From assembly GCA_964631745.1 (NCBI GenBank), contig CAZVWV010000157.1, forward strand, positions 1 through 7,843: a stretch of 7,843 bases of DNA, written 5' to 3'. Below, one piece after another: positions 1 through 5,749 of this stretch; position 1 is the stretch's first letter, and the number at the start of each line of letters is the position of its first letter. Under the pieces are notes generated by a model. It worked only from the letters and a program-made list of their open reading frames with translations, searched no databases and had not been told where the DNA came from. This DNA is from CAZVWV01 sp964631745 (lineage in GTDB: Bacteria > Bdellovibrionota_C > UBA2361 > JBGSMV01). The position numbers were made by a program, and so were the translations under genes.

Positions 1-102
1 TTAGACTCACTCCGTATTCTAAGTGTTGCGTTAAGTTGTTGAATCCGCCGGTTCGCTGGGCAAATCGTTAGTTTTTTCGAACGTTACTACGCCGCTACGG
101 TT

Positions 103-3100
103 TTGACAGAGGAAGATCTTTATTCCTTAGGTCTAAGCACGCGTAATTATGCTTGGCAACAGCATCGCTTATGGCCTCGCAAGCCCGACACTCCCTGGCT
201 GATGTGGCAGTATATAGTTGCGTTTTTACGAAAGGAATCTCGCGAGATTCCGAGATTCCTTCAGCCCATAGCGGTGTTAACCCCAGAAGCCGAGCTGGAA
301 ATCGCGCAGTTCCGGCGTAAGGCCGAGGAGGCGCGTTGGTCAGATAAACTTGAGAGTTTCGTTGCCGGCCGTCAATACGCGCCCGCTGCCGTTACGCCAG
401 TCGCTAATGCTCCTTGGGATCTGCGATTACGCCTTGGGCAGAAGGGCGCGATAGTGGAGGGGAAGCGCAGCGAGAACTCGGAGTACGTTGCGCTTGCCAA
501 GAATATAATAAGAGACTTGGCCCATGCTATGCACGAGAGTCCAACGGCGGTGGTCAACCCCGACAGTCTTATCTTATTGGAGCTGCTTGCTCAACAGTAT
601 CGCAGCCACTCCAGTTTCGGTGCCTATTCATATTTGGCCGGCAACGATATCTTGCATCGACTGATATCGGACGAAAAGTCGCGCAGTAAGTTGATCACAG
701 AAGAAGGGCTGCCATTCGTTCTATCTCCCCATTCGTTGCGTTGGAATCTGCGTGAGCTCGATCAGGACTACGAAATTAGTTTGGTATCAGAGGGCGGCGA
801 GATTCTTGACCCACTTTTTTTGCATACGGCCGGACCGCAGCCATACTATTTTTCGAGAACGACGATTTACGGAGGCCCTGCATTCGAAAGCAAACTTTTC
901 GATCCGTTAATTCCGGTCAGATTCCCGAGAGCTGCGTTCGATACCTTGGCTGGCGTGGAACTGTTTAAGTGTTTGGATGTTGCACTGCCTCCGTCCTTAA
1001 GCGCGAAGGTGCGAGAAGTTCCCCTTAAGCTCTGTTTGCGTTGTGAGCTTGCGCTAAGCAGTACGGGATCGGAATGTTTGCTGGTTACGGTTAGCGCAGA
1101 GGGCGAGAATTGCCTTTGGCAGCCTACGTTTTTCGGATGGGAGCAGTTAGGACGCAAAAAGGGGCCCGGGGCTGATAAGAACAACGACGCGCTGGTCTAT
1201 TACGATAAATCGGCACTCTTGCGTTCCGAGTCGATCTTAAGAGAGATGGGGCTGCAGAAGTATGATCAAGATACTTGGAAATTGCCCCTGCGCAAGAACT
1301 TTGCCGAGGTGTTTTATAATTGGTGCAAACGTATCCCCGCCAATGTAAAACTTTCAGTGGACGCCCAACTTCAATCTCTCCTCGATGGCGACCTGACAGC
1401 CAGCCTGCAAATCTCAGTCGACTCAGTCGACATTGATTGGTTTGATGTTAGCGTCTCTCTGGATATTGCCGATACAAACTTGACCACAAATGAAATCTCG
1501 CTCCTATTAGCTGCGCGTGGGCAGTTTGTGAGGCTGCCGGATAAGGGCTGGCGTCGACTCTCCGTCACGTTCTCAGCGGAAGATGAACAACGTCTGGCGC
1601 AGGCCGGGCTCTCGGTCGATAACTTTTCCGGGAAGAAACAACGAATGCACGCATTGCAGTTGAATACGCGGGTGGGTGAGGAGCTGATGACCCAAGCGGC
1701 TTTTGAGGCAGTGCGTAAACGTGCCACAGAGATTGTTACAAGGGTTGAGCCCAAGCTTCCAAAAGGAATACAGGCCACTCTTCGGCCTTATCAGGTTGAG
1801 GGCTTTAATTTCCTGGCATATTTAGCCACGAACAATTTCGGCGGAATTTTGGCGGATGATATGGGGTTAGGCAAGACCCTGCAATCCTTGACCTGGTTTC
1901 TTTGGTTGAGAGAGCAAAAGAGATTCCCCGAGATGCAACTTTTAGTAGTCTGCCCAAAATCGGTAGGTGAAAATTGGAAGGCGGAAGCGCAGCGTTTTGC
2001 TCCCGGCTTAGCTGTTGAGGTTCTAAGCGGATCGCCGAGTCAAAAGGTTTTAGATGACATGCAAGGCGCCGATGTAGTGGTAGTAAATTATACAAAATTG
2101 CGTCTGATGAGCGAGCAGCTAAAAAGTAGAAAATGGCTGGCTGTGATCTTGGACGAGGGCCAGTTTATAAAGAACCCCGATTCGCAAACAACGCAGGCCA
2201 CCCTGGCCTTACAGGCACATCATCGCCTCGTATTAACAGGAACTCCCATAGAGAACAGAGTCCTCGATCTTTGGAGCTTAATGAACTTTGCCATGCCAGG
2301 CATGTTAGGAATGAAGCAGGACTTTAAAAAGGTCTCGGCCGGATTAGGTGAGATTGTTAGCCACAAATGGGTCGCGGCTCGTGCTAAACCATTTCTCTTG
2401 CGACGCACGAAGCAGCAGGTGCTTACGGATCTCCCCGAGAAAATTGAAGAGGAGGTGCTGTGTACCATCGAAGGAAAGCAGGAATCCTTATATCAGGCCG
2501 AGCTTAAGTTCGCTCGCCAAGCCTTACTTAAGATTAAGACAAAGGCGCAACTTTCTAAGGTACGTTTTCAGTTCTTTAGCTCGCTGCTTAAGCTTCGTCA
2601 GATTTGTTGTCATCCCGGGCTAGTTACGGAGCAACTACTCGGCGAATCCAGCGTCAAGCTTGACGTCTTGCTTGAGCTGATCGAGCCGATCTTGCAGGGT
2701 GGTAATAAAGTTTTGGTCTTTAGTCAGTTTACGTCGATGCTGGCCATAATTCGCGAACGGCTGATCAAGCTCAAATGGAAATACTATTACTTGGATGGTT
2801 CCACCGAAGATCGCGGCGCCTTAGTGGATAAATTCCAGAGAGATCCCGACCCTAGCGCGTTTTTACTCTCATTGAGAGCCGGTGGGTTTGGCTTAAATCT
2901 AACATCGGCCAGTTATGTAGTCTTATGTGATCCCTGGTGGAATCCGGCGGTGGAGAGTCAGGCCATCGATCGCACTCACCGTATCGGCCAGAAGCAGAAC
3001 GTAATCGCCTATCGTTTGATTGTGAAGAATTCAATTGAAGAGAAGATTAAGCTGCTGCAAAAGAAGAAATCCTCCACCGCCAAAGCTATATTGGAAGACG

Positions 3101-3222
3101 AAGCCGCCTGCGGTGCGCTGAGTCTAGACGATTTTCGTTTTCTTTTCGATCTTGATGGCGAAGTGGGCGAAGCTAATACGGACGATAGCGAGCCGCTCAG
3201 CGTTGCCGGAGGCGAGGAGTAG
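103..3222 (+). CDS. SNF2-family DEAD/DEAH-box helicase (Swi2/Snf2 ATPase)
   Basis: The product is a 1,039-aa SNF2-type ATPase, a double-stranded DNA translocase of the cytoplasm; bacterial members are thought to remodel protein-DNA or RNA polymerase complexes, but the target here is unknown. Residues 1 to about 560 are a long N-terminal region without a motif I recognise. The ATPase core follows: RPYQVEGFNFL near 564, Walker A DDMGLGKT ending at T592, Walker B variant DEGQ at 684-687, LTGTPIENR with T712-P715, SLRAGGFGLNL near 923-933 and DRTHRIGQ at 956-963, all intact. The N-terminal SWIM zinc finger (CxC...CxH) found in many bacterial relatives is not visible. The start is uncertain: TTG at 103 has no Shine-Dalgarno, and the frame stays open back to 43 without ATG, GTG or TTG. 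The next gene follows 6 nt after the stop, so the two are probably cotranscribed. Family call is secure; exact start is not. Confidence 0.95.
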   Translation: MTEEDLYSLGLSTRNYAWQQHRLWPRKPDTPWLMWQYIVAFLRKESREIPRFLQPIAVLTPEAELEIAQFRRKAEEARWSDKLESFVAGRQYAPAAVTPVANAPWDLRLRLGQKGAIVEGKRSENSEYVALAKNIIRDLAHAMHESPTAVVNPDSLILLELLAQQYRSHSSFGAYSYLAGNDILHRLISDEKSRSKLITEEGLPFVLSPHSLRWNLRELDQDYEISLVSEGGEILDPLFLHTAGPQPYYFSRTTIYGGPAFESKLFDPLIPVRFPRAAFDTLAGVELFKCLDVALPPSLSAKVREVPLKLCLRCELALSSTGSECLLVTVSAEGENCLWQPTFFGWEQLGRKKGPGADKNNDALVYYDKSALLRSESILREMGLQKYDQDTWKLPLRKNFAEVFYNWCKRIPANVKLSVDAQLQSLLDGDLTASLQISVDSVDIDWFDVSVSLDIADTNLTTNEISLLLAARGQFVRLPDKGWRRLSVTFSAEDEQRLAQAGLSVDNFSGKKQRMHALQLNTRVGEELMTQAAFEAVRKRATEIVTRVEPKLPKGIQATLRPYQVEGFNFLAYLATNNFGGILADDMGLGKTLQSLTWFLWLREQKRFPEMQLLVVCPKSVGENWKAEAQRFAPGLAVEVLSGSPSQKVLDDMQGADVVVVNYTKLRLMSEQLKSRKWLAVILDEGQFIKNPDSQTTQATLALQAHHRLVLTGTPIENRVLDLWSLMNFAMPGMLGMKQDFKKVSAGLGEIVSHKWVAARAKPFLLRRTKQQVLTDLPEKIEEEVLCTIEGKQESLYQAELKFARQALLKIKTKAQLSKVRFQFFSSLLKLRQICCHPGLVTEQLLGESSVKLDVLLELIEPILQGGNKVLVFSQFTSMLAIIRERLIKLKWKYYYLDGSTEDRGALVDKFQRDPDPSAFLLSLRAGGFGLNLTSASYVVLCDPWWNPAVESQAIDRTHRIGQKQNVIAYRLIVKNSIEEKIKLLQKKKSSTAKAILEDEAACGALSLDDFRFLFDLDGEVGEANTDDSEPLSVAGGEE

Positions 3223-3228
3223 GCTGCT

Positions 3229-3963
3229 ATGAACGATCCGTATCAAACCATGGCCGCTCGATATGACGCTATGCATCAGCCAGATCCAGCGCGCCAAGCC
3301 TTCTTCGAGAGGCTCTTTGCTGAGCGCGGGATAGCGAATGTGCTTGATTGCGCCTGTGGAACAGGCCGCGATCTACTCATGTTCAATTCACTGGGGATCA
3401 ATGTTCAAGGCTCAGATCTTTCCCCATCCATGTTGGACCAGGCATGCGCTAATCTTAGGAAAGCTGGAATAGCCGCGCTTGTAACAGAAGCAGATTTTTG
3501 CAAGCTGCCCGAGAGCTTCGCCGGAAAGTTTGATGCGGCCGTGTGTCTTACGAATTCAATTAATGAAGTTCTAGATGATGCGCTGGTCATTACGGCCCTT
3601 AAGAGTATGGCGCGCGCACTCCGCAAGGGTGGAACTTTAGTGCTAGACCAAGGCCAAACGGATTTCAGTATGCGCAATCCAGCGCGCTTTTCAACCGTAG
3701 TGAACAATCAAGAGCTAACACGTTTCTTCGTGCTGGATTACGCCAAAGATATCATGACTGTGAACATCTTTGACTTCCAACACAGCCACGAAGGCTGCGG
3801 CCAAAATTACTCCGAAGTTAAACTCAAAATCCGCTTAGCCGACGATTGGAAGGCGCTATTGAACCAAGCCGGCCTGACCCAGCACGAATTCGTCGGCGGA
3901 TGGCACGGGGAGCCTTACGATAAAGGTTCAAGTGCGCGGCTGATAATTGTCGCCAGAAACTAG
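3229..3963 (+). CDS. Class I SAM-dependent methyltransferase (small-molecule type)
   Basis: This 244-aa protein has a Rossmann-fold methyltransferase pattern. Motif I VLDCACGTGRD lies at 38-48, the acidic residue expected to bind the SAM ribose is D63 in GSDLSPSMLD, EADF is at 87-90, a motif IV-like FDAAVCLTNSINEV starts at 101, and GGTLVLDQ lies near 134-141. There is no NPPY or DPPY motif, so it is not a typical adenine DNA methyltransferase; UbiE/small-molecule type enzymes are closest in look, and the substrate is unknown. The ATG is well supported: GAGGAG at 3214-3219 lies inside the end of the helicase gene, nine bases upstream. The six-base gap implies translational coupling with the helicase. 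Length is normal for the family and nothing appears damaged. Confidence 0.9.
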   Translation: MNDPYQTMAARYDAMHQPDPARQAFFERLFAERGIANVLDCACGTGRDLLMFNSLGINVQGSDLSPSMLDQACANLRKAGIAALVTEADFCKLPESFAGKFDAAVCLTNSINEVLDDALVITALKSMARALRKGGTLVLDQGQTDFSMRNPARFSTVVNNQELTRFFVLDYAKDIMTVNIFDFQHSHEGCGQNYSEVKLKIRLADDWKALLNQAGLTQHEFVGGWHGEPYDKGSSARLIIVARN

Positions 3964-4030
3964 GAGCCTGTGCCTGCTTCACGGACGCCTAAGGTGGGGG
4001 AGCTTTTGTGATTCATTTCATTTTGGTTTG

Positions 4031-4048
4031 CGCATGGTCCGCATGGTC
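4031..4048. repeat. Two-copy 9-bp tandem repeat (CGCATGGTC)
   Basis: CGCATGGTC occurs twice without a gap in the non-coding stretch after the methyltransferase gene. It is short and may be only a replication slip. No other copy was seen nearby. Confidence 0.5.
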
Positions 4049-4094
4049 TCTGAGCAAAGGAGTTTGGTTTCCTTTTTATATGGACGCTCGCTTA

Positions 4095-4136
4095 AGCGGG
4101 GGCGTTTTGGGGCCCCCCGCTCGCGCTATTTTTTTT
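4095..4136 (+). terminator. Probable terminator of the helicase-methyltransferase unit
   Basis: AGCGGGGG at 4095-4102 pairs with CCCCCGCT at 4114-4121 to give an 8-bp GC-rich stem with an 11-base loop, followed after seven bases by a run of eight T. The distance between stem and T-run is longer than in a classical intrinsic terminator, so efficiency is uncertain. A perfect palindrome CGCTTAAGCG at 4089-4098 overlaps the left arm and could form an alternative structure. Confidence 0.45.
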
Positions 4137-4140
4137 GGAA

Positions 4141-4284
4141 ACTTACCGACTAAACAAAGTCAGGGGAAGACCAGTTCAATATCTGCTGGGGCATTCGTGG
4201 ATCAGTTCAACTCAGAGATATCTACAGGAAAATGAAGATGCTCAGAAGCAAGTGGTGAATATCATCAATCAGAATGGGAAATAG
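4141..4284 (+). pseudogene. C-terminal remnant of a tyrosine recombinase (phage/XerC-type integrase)
   Basis: In the frame starting at 4141 the DNA reads TYRLNKVRGRPVQ, then YLLGHSWISSTQRYLQ, then ENEDAQKQVVNIINQNGK and a TAG stop. This is the characteristic end of tyrosine recombinases: LLGHS carries the third catalytic His and TQRYLQ carries the nucleophilic Tyr (codon 4219-4221). The Arg boxes and the whole N-terminal part are absent. Upstream in this frame lies the T-run and GC-rich hairpin, with no recombinase-like sequence, so only about 45 residues remain and no start codon is convincing. The left boundary is approximate. It is best read as debris of an integrated element whose other end may have been near tRNA-Ser at 5109-5198. 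The motif match is read by eye. Confidence 0.75.
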
Positions 4285-4291
4285 AATGAAG

Positions 4292-4320
4292 TTGTCAATA
4301 GGCTTATCGTCGGCTATATT
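4292..4320 (+). promoter_or_regulatory. Sigma-70-type promoter for the small protein/retropepsin pair
   Basis: TTGTCA (4292-4297, five of six matches to TTGACA) and TATATT (4315-4320, five of six to TATAAT) are separated by exactly 17 bases. The expected start of transcription, about seven bases after the -10 box, falls at 4327-4328, which is the A of the ATG chosen for the next gene. This argues for a leaderless transcript. Confidence 0.6.
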
Positions 4321-4327
4321 TAAACAT

Positions 4328-4633
4328 ATGGAAACGAAGTCATTCAAAGCGATCAGAAAGCAATTTCCCAATGATGATGATTTTCTGGTTCTCGTCGATT
4401 GCGAAACTCGTGAATTACCAACTGGAGAACTTGAAGTTCTTGGAGCCAAGTATGTTCACGCTTATAAAACTGGGCGAGAGATGTATGATGCTTATAGAGA
4501 CCTCGCAAAGAAAGGTTTAGATGCCCATTTTCTTTTACCAAGTTATAAAGATAACTTCATTATGGAACAGCGATTTTCAATGCGTTTGGGAAGGTTCGCA
4601 GTAAATTCAAAAGAGCAAAGGCATGAAGTTTGA
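4328..4633 (+). CDS. Small hypothetical protein paired with a retropepsin-like protease
   Basis: From ATG 4328 the product has 101 residues, beginning METKSFKAIRKQF and continuing FPNDDDFLVLVDCETRELPTGELEVLGAKYV. It looks like a compact alpha/beta protein with no signal peptide, membrane segment or known catalytic motif. Small proteins with the pattern 'F...D.FLVLVD....G' (for example DUF5678-like) often precede bacterial retropepsin-like genes; that link is from memory and the family assignment is tentative. In-frame ATGs at 4274 and 4286 would add 18 or 14 residues, but they lie before or beside the promoter, overlap the end of the integrase remnant and have no Shine-Dalgarno. ATG 4328 also lacks one, consistent with leaderless translation. 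The stop TGA overlaps the protease start by 11 bases, so the two genes are probably translationally coupled. Base composition is more AT-rich than in the flanking genes, which fits horizontal acquisition. Confidence 0.65.
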   Translation: METKSFKAIRKQFPNDDDFLVLVDCETRELPTGELEVLGAKYVHAYKTGREMYDAYRDLAKKGLDAHFLLPSYKDNFIMEQRFSMRLGRFAVNSKEQRHEV

Positions 4634-4994
4634 GTATCGTAATGGACTTCTCTATCTACCAATATCTGTTCGCTACGATAAATTAATCGAACTGATCGGA
4701 ATTATTGATACTGGTTCTGCTGGCACCGCAGTTGATGTAGATAAGTTTAATATCGATCTGCTTTCTCGTAATTGACGTGCTATTACCCTTCATGGCGTTG
4801 GAGGTACTCAGGACGCATTTATTCAGACAGTTCCAAGTGTAAAGATTGATTGCTTTGAGGCAACAAACTTTGAAATTGAATTTTGCGACCTCAGAGATAG
4901 TTTTGGCTTTGAAGCCATAATCGGAAGTGATTTGCTCAAGGCGCTAGGAGCAGTAATTGACTACACTACCTGCGAGATTACTTTCAAAAAGTAA
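4623..4994 (+). pseudogene. Retropepsin-like aspartic protease gene with an in-frame TGA
   Basis: Starting at ATG 4623, which overlaps the end of the upstream gene, the frame reads MKFEYRNGLLYLPISVRYDK and then LIELIGIIDTGSAGTAVDVD. DTGSAGT at about 29-35 is the catalytic Asp-Thr-Gly motif of clan AA proteases. The second half has a glycine-rich flap-like segment (LHGVGGT) and the typical hydrophobic-hydrophobic-Gly end, AIIGSDLLKALGAVIDY. Codon 51 (4773-4775) is TGA; the frame is otherwise open for 123 codons to TAA at 4992. A retropepsin domain of about 120 residues working as a homodimer is the usual bacterial form, so a 50-residue product would lack the flap and core. A single C-to-T change from CGA (Arg) would explain the stop. 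Readthrough or a sequencing error are alternatives. Family call is fairly secure; whether the gene is dead is not. Confidence 0.8.
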
Positions 4995-5070
4995 TATGAG
5001 ACAGCACTAGTTTTCTTAGATTTTGTTCCACCAACTGTGCCACTTTAACCTCTAATATCTCAAAAACCTG

Positions 5071-5098
5071 AAATAACCCCCTAATACTCAAGGGGAGG
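5071..5098 (-). terminator. Possible terminator downstream of tRNA-Ser
   Basis: On the minus strand CCCCT (5095-5091) pairs with AGGGG (5082-5078) across an eight-base loop, and GTTATTT follows. The stem is short and the T-stretch interrupted, so this is a modest candidate. Its position 11 bases after the encoded CCA is right for ending the tRNA transcript. Confidence 0.4.
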
Positions 5099-5108
5099 AT
5101 TTTAATAA

Positions 5109-5198
5109 TGGCGGAGAGAGGGGGATTCGAACCCCCGATAGGCTTTCACCTATACTTGATTTCGAATCAAGCGCCTTCAACCACTCGGCCATCTCTCC
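5109..5198 (-). tRNA. tRNA-Ser, anticodon CGA (reads UCG)
   Basis: Read on the minus strand, the acceptor arm GGAGAGA pairs with TCTCTCC, followed by discriminator G and an encoded CCA. The anticodon arm is CTTGA-TTCGAAA-TCAAG, giving anticodon CGA. The long variable arm (about TATAGGTGAAAGCCTAT) marks a class II serine tRNA, and GGGGGTTCGAATCCCCC is the T arm. All stems are intact, so the gene should work. Serine tRNAs are common attachment sites for integrases, and the integrase remnant at 4141-4284 lies on the side of this tRNA's 3' end, which fits that role. No second copy of the tRNA 3' end was found in the window. Confidence 0.97.
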
Positions 5199-5205
5199 AG
5201 GTTTA

Positions 5206-5240
5206 ATATTACGCTAGACGAAAATGTTGGGGGTTGTCAA
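5206..5240 (-). promoter_or_regulatory. Candidate promoter of tRNA-Ser
   Basis: On the minus strand a perfect -35 box TTGACA lies at 5240-5235. The best-spaced -10 is weak (TAGCGT at 5216-5211, spacer 18). A better-looking TAATAT at 5211-5206 is 23 bases away, but is placed so that transcription would begin at the tRNA 5' end. The -35 is convincing, the -10 is not settled. Confidence 0.35.
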
Positions 5241-5280
5241 AGCGGCTTGTGAATTGGCGAGGATATGGCGAGCACGTGGC

Positions 5281-5340
5281 CAGATCCCCCCTTACTTCTC
5301 CTCATTGCTTGCGCCGACGGATGTACCAAGGGGGGATCTG
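5281..5340. repeat. Perfect 13-bp inverted repeat with 34-base loop
   Basis: CAGATCCCCCCTT at 5281-5293 is matched without error by AAGGGGGGATCTG at 5328-5340. It lies 18 bases beyond the stop of the minus-strand small gene and 80 bases upstream of tRNA-Ser. In RNA it would make a strong hairpin, but no T-run follows on either strand. Two further short pairs, GCTTAG 5340-5345 with CTAAGC 5359-5364 and CTTAGC 5341-5346 with GCTAAG 5371-5376, overlap its edge and are mutually exclusive. Its role is unknown; 3'-end protection, a weak terminator or a small mobile repeat are possible. Confidence 0.75.
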
Positions 5341-5358
5341 CTTAGCTTAAATCCGGCA

Positions 5359-5595
5359 CTAAGCCGTTTCGCTAAGGTTGTTTCCGCGCTTTTGTTCGCC
5401 GGGCTTTTCTTTAGGTTCAAGCGCCGATGCGTTTATCTTACCAGCAGCCGCCTCTCTTTGAGCAAGTGGGTCCTTGTCCTGGCGCGCGCGCGCCGCATCG
5501 GCCTTATCTTGTGGGCTCTGGGCTCTTGATTGCGCCGGTTTTGTTGACACTGCCTCGTTTGGTGGCCTCGATGATGTGATTCCCTCGGATTTCAT
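5359..5595 (-). CDS. Small hypothetical, probably intrinsically disordered protein
   Basis: This 78-aa protein begins MKSEGITSSRPPNEAVSTK. It consists almost wholly of A, K, E, S, P, Q, R, D, G and N. There is no Cys, His, Phe, Trp or Tyr and only a handful of Leu, Ile and Val, so a folded hydrophobic core is unlikely. No signal peptide or membrane segment is seen. I do not recognise the family. It is judged real because AAGGAGG lies just ahead of the ATG, the best ribosome binding site in the window. The overlapping plus-strand frame lacks such support. A -10-like TACAAT lies about 50 bases upstream on the same strand with no good -35. It is not in an obvious operon: lpxB ends 155 bases upstream on the same strand, so read-through from lpxB is possible. 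Confidence 0.65.
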   Translation of the reverse strand: MKSEGITSSRPPNEAVSTKPAQSRAQSPQDKADAARARQDKDPLAQREAAAGKINASALEPKEKPGEQKRGNNLSETA

Positions 5596-5599
5596 ACTT

Positions 5600-5606
5600 C
5601 CTCCTT
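5600..5606 (-). promoter_or_regulatory. Strong ribosome binding site of the 78-aa protein gene
   Basis: The minus strand reads AAGGAGGAAGTATG. AAGGAGG is a full match to the anti-Shine-Dalgarno, four bases from the ATG. It fixes the start at 5595 and is the main evidence that this small gene is translated. Confidence 0.7.
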
Positions 5607-5724
5607 GATTAATTGAAGTTTGTTGATCCTAAAAGTCGAATTGTATCCTAATGTAAAGAACTCGTCGGAATCCTGGGCAAAGGTGACGATCTGGGCCTGA
5701 ACTTATATGCCCACAAAAAAGACA

Positions 5725-5735
5725 GTTAAAGAGCA
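5725..5735 (-). promoter_or_regulatory. boxA-like sequence downstream of lpxB
   Basis: The minus strand carries TGCTCTTTAAC, identical to the core of the Escherichia coli rRNA boxA antitermination signal, 15 bases after the lpxB stop. It is followed by CTGTCTTTTTTG. It may be chance. If active, NusB/NusE binding here could let transcription continue into the small gene at 5595. Confidence 0.2.
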
Positions 5736-5749
5736 TTTAAATCAGCTAG

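Noticed and set aside
103..3963. DISARM-like or other anti-phage system from the SNF2 helicase plus methyltransferase
   Set aside because: The methyltransferase lacks DNA-methyltransferase motifs such as NPPY, and no other defence gene is present.
4008..4235. 75-codon open frame over the GC-rich hairpin
   Set aside because: It crosses the putative terminator, and the real coding trace in this stretch (integrase C-terminus) is in another frame.
4773..4815. Selenocysteine or reassigned TGA at codon 51 of the protease
   Set aside because: No convincing SECIS stem-loop follows the TGA, the position is not catalytic, and the upstream gene appears to use TGA as a normal stop.
3964..5108. Duplicate of the tRNA-Ser 3' end as a second attachment site
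   Set aside because: I looked for the T-arm and acceptor sequence in this stretch and saw no copy.
5224..5529. 101-codon plus-strand open frame
   Set aside because: It lies antisense to the better supported 78-aa gene and runs through the inverted repeat. It has no ribosome binding site and its product resembles no known protein.
5665..5735. Intrinsic terminator after lpxB
   Set aside because: A T-run exists (minus strand near 5715-5720), but the only stem before it is a weak AT-only pair. The TGGGCA/TGCCCA pair lies on the wrong side of the T-run.
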